Assembly: GCF_050613145.1 (NCBI RefSeq)
Contig: NZ_CP192507.1
Coordinates: 1,922,001 to 1,986,000, forward strand
DNA length: 64,000 bases
Reading direction: 5' to 3'
DNA from: Lysinibacillus_B sp050613145
GTDB lineage: Bacteria > Bacillota > Bacilli > Bacillales_A > Planococcaceae
The notes beneath the pieces were generated by a model that saw only the letters and a list, made by a program, of their open reading frames with translations, had not been told where the DNA came from and did no database searches. A program made the position numbers and the translations under genes. Below are positions 26,518 through 35,593 of the stretch, in pieces (the stretch's first letter is position 1; every line of letters starts with the position of its first letter).

Positions 26518-26682
26518 CACTTTTCGGTAAATATTTACTGAAAAATATTGCTCCTGTGGTGTTCACATTGAAATGTCACCATCCTCGTCGCAAAGGTGTC
26601 GTCTCAAATGTCTTTTCAGACGTCCCCTTTGTCCCGATTATTGGTAGAAATTTCGATAGTAGTAAGTAAAGGAGGGTATGCA

Positions 26683-27411
26683 ATGATTACGATTAGTCCA
26701 GGTCATTGGAAAGTAGGATCGGGAGCGGTTGGTTTAATCGATGAGGTGACAGAAGCAAGGAAAGTGGTTGATTGGGTTGTGAAATTAATTGAACATCGAG
26801 GGATTAAGGTCCATAAAATCGTCGATAATCAATCCAAAAATCAGCGTGAAAACGTACAATTTTTAGTGAGCTCGCACAATAAAACAGACCGAAGAATCGA
26901 TGTAAGTGTCCATTTTAATGCGATTAAAGGAATTGAAACACGCGCTATTGGAACAGAAGTATTGTATCAAGAGGAAGCAGTTAAGCCACTGGCGACCAAT
27001 TTAAGTAAAGCAATTGCTACAGCAGCTAGTTTTGTAAACCGGGGTGCGAAAAAACGATTAGATTTAGCTTTTTTAAATAACACAACAAAACAAGCTGTAT
27101 TACTTGAAATTTGTTTCGTTAATTCTACGGTAGATGTTGCCTTATACGAAAAACATTTTGAAGCAATCTGCCATTCAATTGCGTCCGCACTTGCTGAATA
27201 TATCCAGCCGGCTGTTCAAATGTTCTCCAGTCCAGCATTGCACAAGCGTGTAGAGGCGATCTTTTATGACAACACGAAAGTGGCGCATTTATTACAGCAA
27301 GGAGTAAAAAGGGGTACCTTCTTACCAGTATGGCAAGAAAAACATGTGCAAGGTAACTTAACGCTAATAGATTTTTGTGGATTATGTGTGTTGTTGGGGG
27401 AGGAGGAGTAA
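26683..27411 (+). CDS. N-acetylmuramoyl-L-alanine amidase (Amidase_3)
   Basis: A 242-residue peptidoglycan amidase. The zinc-binding residues are in place: His in SPGHWK, Glu in DEVTEARKV, His in DVSVHFNA, and the catalytic Glu in LLEICFVNS. The catalytic domain fills about residues 1-180. The tail (about 185-242, VEAIFYDNTKVAHLLQQGVK) is unassigned and could bind the wall. There is no signal peptide and no holin gene nearby, as in phage- or spore-type enzymes exported in other ways. GGAGGG precedes ATG at 26683; the ORF extends upstream to 26596 without a site. Confidence 0.82.
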   Translation: MITISPGHWKVGSGAVGLIDEVTEARKVVDWVVKLIEHRGIKVHKIVDNQSKNQRENVQFLVSSHNKTDRRIDVSVHFNAIKGIETRAIGTEVLYQEEAVKPLATNLSKAIATAASFVNRGAKKRLDLAFLNNTTKQAVLLEICFVNSTVDVALYEKHFEAICHSIASALAEYIQPAVQMFSSPALHKRVEAIFYDNTKVAHLLQQGVKRGTFLPVWQEKHVQGNLTLIDFCGLCVLLGEEE

Positions 27412-27730
27412 TAGAGGGGATAAAAATAAAAGTATAACTAATAAAATAGAGATGGTGTGAAGCTTGCACCGTCTTTTTCATTTCATAAATAAGGTTCAAT
27501 ACTAAAATCTGTTCTTGATTAAAATGGAAGTGCTTTAAAAGCACATATTTTAATGAAGAGCCTTTTTTATTTATTAAGTAATTCTTCTATAAATCGTCTT
27601 AACCCTTTTAGAAGAAGATTATTTCAAATAACAAATTGGCAAGAGATTACAATAAAACGTGTTTTTTTGAAACTTTATGAAAATCTTATCCGTATATGGA
27701 TTGTAGGTAGAAAGAGAAGGGAGTATTGGC
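27412..27730. other. Intergenic stretch with two hairpins
   Basis: The stretch holds a terminator at 27449-27480 and an AT-rich hairpin near 27518-27553 whose arms include AGTGCTTT/AAAAGCAC and which is followed by CCTTTTTT. An in-frame stretch of 64 codons here lacks a ribosome binding site and is not called. Confidence 0.5.
27449..27480 (+). terminator. Rho-independent terminator after the amidase
   Basis: The stem AGATGGTG / CACCGTCT (with one G-T pair) is followed by TTTTTC. Confidence 0.72.
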
Positions 27731-28627
27731 ATGGGTTTAAAACTTGAACATGTGACGAAACGGTACAAAGATTTTACCGCTGTGCAAGATTTGAATTTTG
27801 AAATTGACAAGGGTGAAATTTTTGGGCTCATCGGACAAAACGGCGCAGGGAAGACGACAACGTTCCGAATGATTTTAGATTTACAGGAAACGACGGAAGG
27901 GAAAATTACGTGGGAAGGTACACTAATCAATAAAGTGAATCGAGATCTTTTAGGGTACTTACCAGAAGAACGCGGCATTTTTCCACAAATGAAAGTGGAA
28001 GAACAATTATACTTTTTTGGCGAACTACGTGGGATGAAACGCGACGAGCTAAAGCGAGAAATTGATTTTTGGATTGAGCGCTTTGAGCTAGAGGAAAAGC
28101 GCAAAGATAAGGCAGAGACATTATCCAAAGGGAATCAGCAAAAGGTGCAACTCATTGCTAGCTTCATCCATAAGCCAAAATTTCTCATTTTAGATGAGCC
28201 ATTCAGCGGGCTTGACCCGGTTAACAAAGATTTACTGAAAAATGCCATTTTACATCTTCGTGATCAAGGGATGACAATTTTATTTTCCAGTCATCAGATG
28301 GACAACGTTGAGGAACTTTGTGATCATTTATGTTTACTAAAGCGGGGTATATCTTTATTTTCAGGCTCATTACTTGATTTAAAGAAGCAGTACGGAAAAA
28401 CAAAGTTAACGATTCGGACGGAGTTATCTCTTCTTGATATGACGTTACCAGGTGTGAAAGAATGTCAATATGTAAAGGATGAATATGTGCTTACACTAGA
28501 AGATGAGCGATTTGCTGAAGATATATTTAAGGTCGTTTCAAATGGGCAATATATTGAAAAATTTAGCCTCGATTATTTATCACTCGATGAAATCTTTAAA
28601 GATCAAGTAGGTGGCACACATGTCTAA
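27731..28627 (+). CDS. ABC transporter ATP-binding protein, NatA/YhaQ-like
   Basis: A 298-residue ATPase of the ABC-2 group. Walker A is GQNGAGKTTT, the signature LSKGNQQKVQ, Walker B FLILDEPFSGLDP and the switch histidine is in SSHQMDNVEE. The C-terminal 80 residues form the DUF4162-like extension seen in NatA and YhaQ. GAAGGGAG precedes the ATG. Its end overlaps the permease gene by 8 bases. The pair resembles B. subtilis YhaQ/YhaP and NatAB, linked to sodium or toxin extrusion. Confidence 0.85.
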   Translation: MGLKLEHVTKRYKDFTAVQDLNFEIDKGEIFGLIGQNGAGKTTTFRMILDLQETTEGKITWEGTLINKVNRDLLGYLPEERGIFPQMKVEEQLYFFGELRGMKRDELKREIDFWIERFELEEKRKDKAETLSKGNQQKVQLIASFIHKPKFLILDEPFSGLDPVNKDLLKNAILHLRDQGMTILFSSHQMDNVEELCDHLCLLKRGISLFSGSLLDLKKQYGKTKLTIRTELSLLDMTLPGVKECQYVKDEYVLTLEDERFAEDIFKVVSNGQYIEKFSLDYLSLDEIFKDQVGGTHV

Positions 28628-29861
28628 ATTCAGCGTATTACTCAAGCAGCTCTACAAGCAAAAAATTAAATCAAAAACATTTATTTTTTCGACGGCCTTT
28701 TACTTATTACTCATTGTTGGTGTGACATTTTGGCCAGAAATCAAAGGGTTATTTACCGACGAAGATCGTCCAGCTGATATTGTTGCATTGTATAATCATA
28801 CAGAATCAAATGTGACAGAGCACTTTCATGATTCAAGTGATTTAGTGTATGAAACGATTCCGGATATGCAAGCGATTGATCAATCACTTGAGGACGGGGA
28901 GTACGTAGCGGCAATTGAGCTGTCAGAAACAGAAGGAAAACTGGCTGCACAAATTTATTCGTATGACCCATTAACGTTTTCCATACAGCAGCAGTTAACA
29001 GATAGTATCGAAACAGCTGCACAGCTATTTTCAATTGGTCAGTTAAATTTAACAGATGAACAGGCGGCGCTTCTTCTTGATACAACACCACTGATTGGTA
29101 TGACAACAGTGAATGTAGTAGAGAATGAGGGCAAATCGACAGAAGAAAAGATGGCAGGAATGCTCGGTTCCTATGCAGCAGGTATTATCATTTATATCAT
29201 AGTCATTTCATTCTTATCCATTATTACGACAGATGTAGCAAGTGAGAAAGGCTCACGAGCACTTGAAATGTTACTTGTCAGCGTAAAGCCAGAGACGCAT
29301 TTCCGCTCGAAAGTATTTGGTGTGTTCTTAATCGCACTGACACAATTTACTATTATTTTAGCAGTATTATTCGGTTTGTTGCGCTTTACAGATGATGGCG
29401 CAAAATGGGATATGGTCACAAGTTTTCTAGGTGAACTATCAGTTTCCTACTATATTTTTGTGATCCTCTTCTTAGTGTTAACGATTTTACTATATTTAAT
29501 TATTGGGGCATTATTCGGCTCACTTGTTTCCAAAGTAGAAGAAGGGAATCAAGTGATGATGCCAGCGATGATTGTCATTATTATCGCGTTCTATGTCATG
29601 ATCGCGGGCATGAATAATCCTGATACAATGCTGATTAAAGTATTTTCTTATATTCCGTTTACAGCAGGAATGGTGATGCCAATGCGCATTGGTGGTACCG
29701 ATATGGGCATGATGGAACCAATTATTTCATTGGCCGTATTAGGGTTGACAGTGGTTGCTGTTTACTTCCTAAGTCTATCATTCTATAAACGAAGCGTATT
29801 AACATACTCAACAGGCGGCGTCATTCAAAAAATTAAAACCGTATTTAAAGTGACAACATAA
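28620..29861 (+). CDS. ABC transporter permease, NatB/YhaP-like
   Basis: A 413-residue ABC-2 permease: one N-terminal helix (about 20-40), a large outer loop (about 45-170), then five or six helices grouped at 180-400. SFLSIITTDVASEKGSRALE and MLLVSVKPETHFRSK are typical of the NatB/YhaP family. ATG at 28620, with AGGTGG upstream, overlaps the ATPase stop; a GTG at 28611 is in frame but less well placed. Forms a transporter with the upstream ATPase. Substrate not determined. Confidence 0.85.
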   Translation: MSKFSVLLKQLYKQKIKSKTFIFSTAFYLLLIVGVTFWPEIKGLFTDEDRPADIVALYNHTESNVTEHFHDSSDLVYETIPDMQAIDQSLEDGEYVAAIELSETEGKLAAQIYSYDPLTFSIQQQLTDSIETAAQLFSIGQLNLTDEQAALLLDTTPLIGMTTVNVVENEGKSTEEKMAGMLGSYAAGIIIYIIVISFLSIITTDVASEKGSRALEMLLVSVKPETHFRSKVFGVFLIALTQFTIILAVLFGLLRFTDDGAKWDMVTSFLGELSVSYYIFVILFLVLTILLYLIIGALFGSLVSKVEEGNQVMMPAMIVIIIAFYVMIAGMNNPDTMLIKVFSYIPFTAGMVMPMRIGGTDMGMMEPIISLAVLGLTVVAVYFLSLSFYKRSVLTYSTGGVIQKIKTVFKVTT

Positions 29862-29867
29862 TTCTGT

Positions 29868-29900
29868 TCCCTCTGAGCGTTTACTCGGAGGGGATTTTTT
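29868..29900 (+). terminator. Rho-independent terminator
   Basis: The stem TCCCTCTGAG / CTCGGAGGGGA (one G-T pair) is followed by TTTTTTATTT. It ends the NatAB-like operon. Confidence 0.8.
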
Positions 29901-29987
29901 ATTTCATTAATCGAAACACCTCCGCTAAAAACTATTCTAATTTTTCTGAAAATTTGGTAAAATAAACGAATCTGATGGAGGGGTTTC

Positions 29988-31742
29988 ATGAAAATATTTA
30001 TCAAGCTAGGGTGGTTTTTTAAGGAGCGAAAGCAAGAATATATTCTAGGTATCTCAATGCTTGTGCTAGTGGCGTTATTACAACTCATCCCACCAAAAAT
30101 AATTGGTATGACGTTGGATGAAATAGGGGCAGGGACATTGACTGCTACATCCCTATTGAAATGGCTTGCTATCATTGTTAGTGTTGCGATTACTATGTAT
30201 ATTTTAAGATACTACTGGCGGAAGAAGATTTTCGGTTCTTCTAATTATTTAGCAAAAGCGTTGCGGGAAAAGTTATTTCGTCATTTGACAAAAATGAGCC
30301 CGTCATTTTATCAACAACGTCGTATCGGCGATTTAATGGCACATGCGACAAATGATATTGCGGCTGTACAACAAACGGCTGGAGGTGGGGTGTTAACACT
30401 TTTTGACTCTGTGACAACAGGTGGTTTTGTCATTTTAGCGATGGCATTTACGATTGATTGGCGCCTTACAGTAATTGCGCTCCTTCCGATGCCGTTAATG
30501 GCTTTATCCACAAGTTATTACGGCAAGCTATTGCATCAACGATTCCGTACTGCACAACAAGCATTTTCCGACTTAAATGATAAAACACAGGAGTCCATAT
30601 CTGGTGTGAAGGTCATTAAATCCTTTGGTTATCAAGCAGCAGATATCGAAGATTTTCGCCGATTATCAAGTGAGGTTGTAGAGAAAAATGTGCGCGTTGC
30701 GAAAATCGATGCTTTATTTGACCCAACGATTAGTTTAGTTGTAGCGATTAGTTATTTTTTAAGTATAGTGTTTGGGGCTAAGTTTATCGTAGAAGAAGTA
30801 ATGACGGTCGGTGATTTAGTGGCATTCACGACGTATTTAGGTCTCCTTATTTGGCCGATGTTAGCTGTCGGGATGCTCTTTAATATTGTAGAACGCGGAA
30901 GTGCATCCTATGAACGAATTGAATCATTACTTAATGTACCAGTAGAGATGGAAGATATGGATGGTGCGATTAATCAGGTACCAAGTGGTGCAATCACCTT
31001 TAACGTTCGTTCATTTACATTTCCAGGAGACGCTTATCCAACATTAAAGAACATTTTCTTTGAGCTAAAAGAAGGTGAAACGTTAGGGATTGTCGGTAAA
31101 ACAGGGGCAGGGAAAACCGCTATTTTAAAGTTACTTCTTCGGCAATTCGATCAATATGAAGGTGAAATTACGTACGGTGGTATAGCGATCGAAAATTACA
31201 AAAAAGAAAGACTCCGAGAAGCGATTGGCTATGTGCCGCAAGATCATTTCCTTTTTTCTACAAGTGTATTTCACAATATCGCTTTTGCGAATGAACAGGC
31301 ATCATATAAACAAGTAGAGCAGGCAGCTAAGTTAGCGCATATTCATGAAGATATTTTGCGTTTCTCCAAAGGATATGACACCGTTGTAGGCGAGCGTGGA
31401 GTAGCACTTTCTGGCGGACAAAAGCAACGTATTTCCATCGCACGTGCGTTACTGATGCAACCAAACTTGCTAATTTTAGATGACTCCTTATCAGCTGTTG
31501 ATGCGAAAACAGAGGAAGCTATTCTTCAGTCATTAAAAGAGGAATGTACTAATTCAACAACCATTATTACTTCGCATCGTTTAAGTGCTATTTCACATGC
31601 ACACCTCATTCTGTTTATGGCAAGTGGAACGGTTATAGAAAAAGGGACACATAATGAGCTGATGGCGTTAAAGGGGCGGTATTATGAAATGTATGAGCTG
31701 CAACAGCTGGAGCAATTAGTGGAACGAGGTGGGGCAGTATGA
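29988..31742 (+). CDS. Heterodimeric ABC exporter subunit, YheI/BmrC-like
   Basis: A 584-residue half-transporter: six membrane helices (about 15-310), then an ATPase domain with Walker A VGKTGAGKTAI, signature ALSGGQKQRIS and Walker B LLILDDSLSAVD. The residue after the Walker B aspartate is Asp rather than the catalytic Glu, so this half has a degenerate site. That is a known mark of one subunit in heterodimeric multidrug exporters such as BmrCD. GGAGGGG precedes the ATG. ATGA overlap with the next gene shows coupling. No BmrB-like leader peptide is visible upstream. Confidence 0.85.
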   Translation: MKIFIKLGWFFKERKQEYILGISMLVLVALLQLIPPKIIGMTLDEIGAGTLTATSLLKWLAIIVSVAITMYILRYYWRKKIFGSSNYLAKALREKLFRHLTKMSPSFYQQRRIGDLMAHATNDIAAVQQTAGGGVLTLFDSVTTGGFVILAMAFTIDWRLTVIALLPMPLMALSTSYYGKLLHQRFRTAQQAFSDLNDKTQESISGVKVIKSFGYQAADIEDFRRLSSEVVEKNVRVAKIDALFDPTISLVVAISYFLSIVFGAKFIVEEVMTVGDLVAFTTYLGLLIWPMLAVGMLFNIVERGSASYERIESLLNVPVEMEDMDGAINQVPSGAITFNVRSFTFPGDAYPTLKNIFFELKEGETLGIVGKTGAGKTAILKLLLRQFDQYEGEITYGGIAIENYKKERLREAIGYVPQDHFLFSTSVFHNIAFANEQASYKQVEQAAKLAHIHEDILRFSKGYDTVVGERGVALSGGQKQRISIARALLMQPNLLILDDSLSAVDAKTEEAILQSLKEECTNSTTIITSHRLSAISHAHLILFMASGTVIEKGTHNELMALKGRYYEMYELQQLEQLVERGGAV

Positions 31743-33499
31743 GTAAACAGACGATTAGTCGCAAGGAGCAAACCGTGATTTTAAAACGGCTCTTTACATA
31801 CTTATCCCCACATAAAAAGGGGCTTACGCTTGCGCTTATTGTGTTAGTACTGTCGGTCACTGGGGAAGTCATGACACCATATTTAATTAAAGTGTTTATC
31901 GATCATCATATTATACCTCGTTATTTTGAAACGGGACCACTTGTTGTGTTAGCGAGTGCTTTTATTGGGATAGAGGTATTAAACGTTATATTCCGCTATT
32001 ATCAACACTATAAATTTCAAGTCATTGCCTTAAAGGTCGTTCAGCAACTAAGAATCGATGTATTTAGTAAAATACACCGACTTGGGATGCGATATTTTGA
32101 CAAAGTGCCAGCAGGAGCAATTGTTTCGCGCGCAACAAATGATACCGAAGCGATTAAAGATTTATTTGTGAATATGTTAATCAGCGTCATTCAAGCGGCT
32201 TTTTTAATTGTCGGTGTATACGTAGCGATGTTTTTATTAAATCCTGTACTGGCGTTATACGTGCTAATGGTCTTACCGATCATTGTGTACATTATTTATG
32301 TCTATCGGAAGTTAAGCGCCGTCGTGTATATGGCAATGCGTGAAAAGCTAAGTGAGCTCAATGCGAAATTATCTGAGTCATTATCAGGTATGAGTATTGT
32401 GCAGGCATTTCGTCAAGAGGGGCGTTTACACGAGGAGTTTGATACGATTAATGAAGCGCACTATGATGCGATGATGCGTAATACAAAATTGAATAGCTTA
32501 TTGCTTCGTCCAATTATCGACCTTGTCTACTTTGCGGCGATTATGGTGTTACTTATGTATTTTGGCATGGCTTCATTTGATACAGCTGTGGAGGTGGGGG
32601 TAGTGTATGTGTTTGTCACATATATTAGCCGCTTCTTTGAGCCCATTAATCAGATGATGGAGCAACTTGCCATTTTCCAGCAAGCGGTTGTAGCAGCAAA
32701 GCGTGTATTTGAAGTATTAGATGAAACAGATGAGGAGCCGAAGCAATATCCGGTTGAAGCGAAAATTACGGATGGTCGGATTGAGTTTTGTAATGTTACG
32801 TTTAGCTATGATGGCAAGATAGATGTACTAAAAAATATTTCGTTTACAGTGTGTCCTGGTGAAACAGTCGCACTTGTAGGGCATACGGGCTCCGGTAAAA
32901 GCTCGATTATCAATTTATTGATGCGCTTTTATGAATTTGAGCAAGGGGATATTTTCATTGATGGGGTATCGATTAAACAATATAGCCAGCAGGAAATACG
33001 TCGCAAGCTTGGTCTCGTGCTGCAAGATCCGTTTTTATTTTACGGAACAGTTGGAAGTAATATTCGTTTGTATGGCGATATGTCTGATGCGGAAATAGAA
33101 AAGGCAGCAAAATTTGTGCAAGCGGATTTTATTGAGGAGTTGCCAGAGAAGTTAAACGAGCATGTTACAGAGCGTGGTTCCACGTATTCAAGTGGGCAGC
33201 GTCAATTAATGGCGTTTGCACGAACGATCGCCACAAACCCGAAAATTCTTGTGTTAGATGAAGCGACGGCATCGATTGATACGGAAACAGAAGTAGCCAT
33301 TCAGGCGTCACTGGATAAAATGCGGAAAGGGCGCACAACAATTGCGATTGCGCATCGTTTATCAACGATTCAAGAGGCAGAGCAAATTTTAGTGTTACAT
33401 CAAGGGGAAATTATTGAGCGCGGTACCCATCAGACGTTGCTCGCGCAAAAAGGGCTTTATCATAAAATGTATTTACTACAAAATGGTATAGTAGAATGA
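31739..33499 (+). CDS. Heterodimeric ABC exporter subunit, YheH/BmrD-like
   Basis: A 586-residue half-transporter, partner of the upstream gene (4-base overlap). Six helices cover about 25-320. The ATPase domain has Walker A VGHTGSGKSSI, signature YSSGQRQLMAF and Walker B ILVLDEATASID with the catalytic Glu intact. The pair therefore has one active and one degenerate ATP site. BmrD of B. subtilis is longer (about 670 residues), so this one lacks an extra N-terminal segment. Likely multidrug export. Confidence 0.85.
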   Translation: MSKQTISRKEQTVILKRLFTYLSPHKKGLTLALIVLVLSVTGEVMTPYLIKVFIDHHIIPRYFETGPLVVLASAFIGIEVLNVIFRYYQHYKFQVIALKVVQQLRIDVFSKIHRLGMRYFDKVPAGAIVSRATNDTEAIKDLFVNMLISVIQAAFLIVGVYVAMFLLNPVLALYVLMVLPIIVYIIYVYRKLSAVVYMAMREKLSELNAKLSESLSGMSIVQAFRQEGRLHEEFDTINEAHYDAMMRNTKLNSLLLRPIIDLVYFAAIMVLLMYFGMASFDTAVEVGVVYVFVTYISRFFEPINQMMEQLAIFQQAVVAAKRVFEVLDETDEEPKQYPVEAKITDGRIEFCNVTFSYDGKIDVLKNISFTVCPGETVALVGHTGSGKSSIINLLMRFYEFEQGDIFIDGVSIKQYSQQEIRRKLGLVLQDPFLFYGTVGSNIRLYGDMSDAEIEKAAKFVQADFIEELPEKLNEHVTERGSTYSSGQRQLMAFARTIATNPKILVLDEATASIDTETEVAIQASLDKMRKGRTTIAIAHRLSTIQEAEQILVLHQGEIIERGTHQTLLAQKGLYHKMYLLQNGIVE

Positions 33500-33604
33500 G
33501 CGGAAGCTGGTTAAATAAATGATTTAGCCGGCTTTTTAAGTTGCTCTATTCATGAAAAATTTCAACTAGATTCACATATTATTTCTAAACACGAAAAAAG
33601 TACG

Positions 33605-33633
33605 TTTACTTTTTGTAAGCGGACCTCTATAAT
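33605..33633 (+). promoter_or_regulatory. Candidate sigma-A promoter of rarD, overlapping a palindrome
   Basis: TTTACT and TATAAT lie 17 bases apart just upstream of rarD. The -10 box is in the left arm of an inverted repeat (CCTCTATA at 33624-33631, TATAGAGG at 33648-33655) whose right arm leads into the ribosome binding site. Confidence 0.5.
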
Positions 33634-33664
33634 GTGATTACTTTACATATAGAGGGGTTTTTTT

Positions 33665-34573
33665 ATGACGGAGCAACATAAGGGTATGCTGTTTGCGTTC
33701 TTATCCTATGCGATTTGGGGCATATTTCCACTGTTTTGGAAGTTGCTTGAGCATGTGAACAGCATCGAAATATTACTTGGACGTATCATTTGGTCGTTTG
33801 TATTTACAACGTTATTTATTTTATTGATTGGGAAGCGCAAACAGTTGATAGAGGATTTACATTATTTATGGCAACATAAGCGACAATTTTTTTCATTGAT
33901 GGCAGCCTCTTTTTTTATATCGATTAACTGGTATGTTTACATTTGGGCCGTAACACATGACCGGGTATTAGAGTCATCCATGGGGTATTATATTAACCCG
34001 ATTATTTCAGTCTTGTTTGGCATGCTTATTTTTAAAGAAAGACTATCACGTGCGACGATGGCTGCGTTGTTTGTAGCTTTATTAGGGGTGCTTGTCATGA
34101 CGGTGAATTATGGTCAAGTGCCATGGGTATCGTTATTACTTGCGCTATCATTTGCTACTTATGGCGTATTAAAGAAGCGTATTGTGTTGGAAGCAACGCG
34201 GGGGCTTGCGATTGAAACATTATTCATTATGCCATTTGCACTCATGTATTATATGTATTTATATAGCAATGACACGATGCAATTTTTACATGAGGGCTGG
34301 CAAACCGACATTTTGATGATGATTAGTGGTATTATTACAGCGATTCCACTCATTTTATTTGCGAAAGGTGCGCAAAAAATTCCACTCTATTTAATGGGCT
34401 TTATTCAATATGTCTCACCGACAATTACCTTTTTACTAGGTGTGTTTTTATATAAAGAGCCATTTACACACGTAGAGCTTTTTGCCTTTAGTTGTATTTG
34501 GACGGCGATTATTATTTTCTCTTACTCTTCTATCCATGAAGCGAGAAAGCGTCATGCGTTATTATTAAAATAA
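33665..34573 (+). CDS. rarD: RarD protein, EamA/DMT superfamily
   Basis: A 302-residue ten-helix membrane protein. The RarD branch is recognised by GMLFAFLSYAIWGIFPLFWK at the start, ISINWYVYIWAVTHDRVLES in the middle and GFIQYVSPTITFLLGVFLYK near the end. It was named for chloramphenicol sensitivity in other bacteria; its substrate is unknown. GAGGGG lies eight bases before the ATG. Single gene, ended by a hairpin. Confidence 0.92.
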   Translation: MTEQHKGMLFAFLSYAIWGIFPLFWKLLEHVNSIEILLGRIIWSFVFTTLFILLIGKRKQLIEDLHYLWQHKRQFFSLMAASFFISINWYVYIWAVTHDRVLESSMGYYINPIISVLFGMLIFKERLSRATMAALFVALLGVLVMTVNYGQVPWVSLLLALSFATYGVLKKRIVLEATRGLAIETLFIMPFALMYYMYLYSNDTMQFLHEGWQTDILMMISGIITAIPLILFAKGAQKIPLYLMGFIQYVSPTITFLLGVFLYKEPFTHVELFAFSCIWTAIIIFSYSSIHEARKRHALLLK

Positions 34574-34583
34574 TATGTACTCA

Positions 34584-34630
34584 AAATAAGTTGCTGAATA
34601 AGGGTATTTGCAACTTATTTTCTCTTTTTT
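34584..34630 (+). terminator. Rho-independent terminator after rarD
   Basis: The stem AAATAAGTTGC / GCAACTTATTT has a 15-base loop and is followed by a T-rich run (TCTCTTTTTT). Confidence 0.7.
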
Positions 34631-34692
34631 GAAGGGATTTCTCTAATTATGTCGAATACATCCAATTGTACAAGCAAAAGGGGGTAATTTGG

Positions 34693-35322
34693 ATGTACGT
34701 AACAATAGGGGATAAACGCTTTGATTTTCATAAAGTCGGGCTAGATGTGTTGGAGATGGGGATTGAAAACACATTCGCAAAGTTCGACAAAATGACATTG
34801 AAGCAATTGTTGGAACAAAAGAAGTATGAACATTTAAAGCTCGAAGCAGAAAAAAAATGTGACTGGTTACTCGATCGACCAGCTGGGGAAGCATTGCTAG
34901 AGCTAAAATTCATGGGGAATCCGTATTACAAGCAGTTTTTAAATAATTATGGGGATTTGCCTTTTTCACGCTTTGTTGTAAAAGGGAATGATGAGCTTTT
35001 ACAAAAAAATGGTGTTTACAACATTATTGTAAATAATGAGCTTGTTTTTTCAGGTGTATGTGCAAGGGCTTTCAAAGAACGATTTAACCAGCATATTGGC
35101 AATATTTCAGCAAAAGGCTGTTACCGTGATGGAACTGCTACGCATTGTCATATTAATGCCCGGTTAACAGAGGCGTTTGACAAGGGGAAAATTCACTTTT
35201 CTATTTGTCCGATGAAAGATACAAAGGAAATGAATCAACTCAAAAATGCGATTATCCGACGCTTTGAACCTACTTGGAATTTACGAGCGGGCAAGGAAGT
35301 AAGCGGATTTTTGCGTTCGTAG
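34693..35322 (+). CDS. GIY-YIG-like nuclease-fold protein, divergent
   Basis: A 209-residue soluble protein. The C-terminal half reads NGVYNIIVNNELVFSGVCAR, then FKERFNQHIG, and ends with NAIIRRFEPTWNLR. This order (GxY, a strand, then a small-residue turn, R-F-x-x-H, and 'F-x-P-x-W-N' at the end) matches the GIY-YIG fold. However, YIG is replaced by FSG and the metal-binding glutamate is not where I expect it (LKNAII). It may be inactive or belong to a divergent branch. The N-terminal 95 residues are helical and unassigned. ATG at 34693 has a G5 run eight bases upstream. Confidence 0.55.
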   Translation: MYVTIGDKRFDFHKVGLDVLEMGIENTFAKFDKMTLKQLLEQKKYEHLKLEAEKKCDWLLDRPAGEALLELKFMGNPYYKQFLNNYGDLPFSRFVVKGNDELLQKNGVYNIIVNNELVFSGVCARAFKERFNQHIGNISAKGCYRDGTATHCHINARLTEAFDKGKIHFSICPMKDTKEMNQLKNAIIRRFEPTWNLRAGKEVSGFLRS

Positions 35323-35438
35323 CAAATTGTCGAACAATTCAGATGGATAGGTTCCATGTCAAATTTGTTCTTGCTTGTATCTGTCATGAAGATACCTAAA
35401 GGTCAAGTGCATATTTTGATGAAAACGCTTAAATAATG

Positions 35439-35487
35439 AAAAAGAATTCGCTCATCTTCTTTATAGAAGAAAGCGGATTCTTTTTTT
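35439..35487 (+). terminator. Hairpin terminator
   Basis: AAAGAATTCGCT...AAGCGGATTCTTT arms with an inner CTTC/GAAG stem are followed by seven Ts. It is 116 bases after the GIY-YIG-like gene and probably ends it. Confidence 0.65.
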
Positions 35488-35593
35488 ATCGCTGGCAGGT
35501 GATGAAATAAATTAAAGCGTGAGAAGTTGTATGGGGACCGATAAGTTAAGTCCATACCTATAATGAGCAAATCTCAAAATATATATTACGAGT

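Noticed and set aside
26683..27411. Prophage remnant
   Set aside because: Only an amidase is present; no holin, integrase, capsid or tail genes are nearby.
27553..27747. 64-codon frame before the NatA-like gene
   Set aside because: It lacks a ribosome binding site, overlaps the next gene's start in another frame and looks like AT-rich noise.
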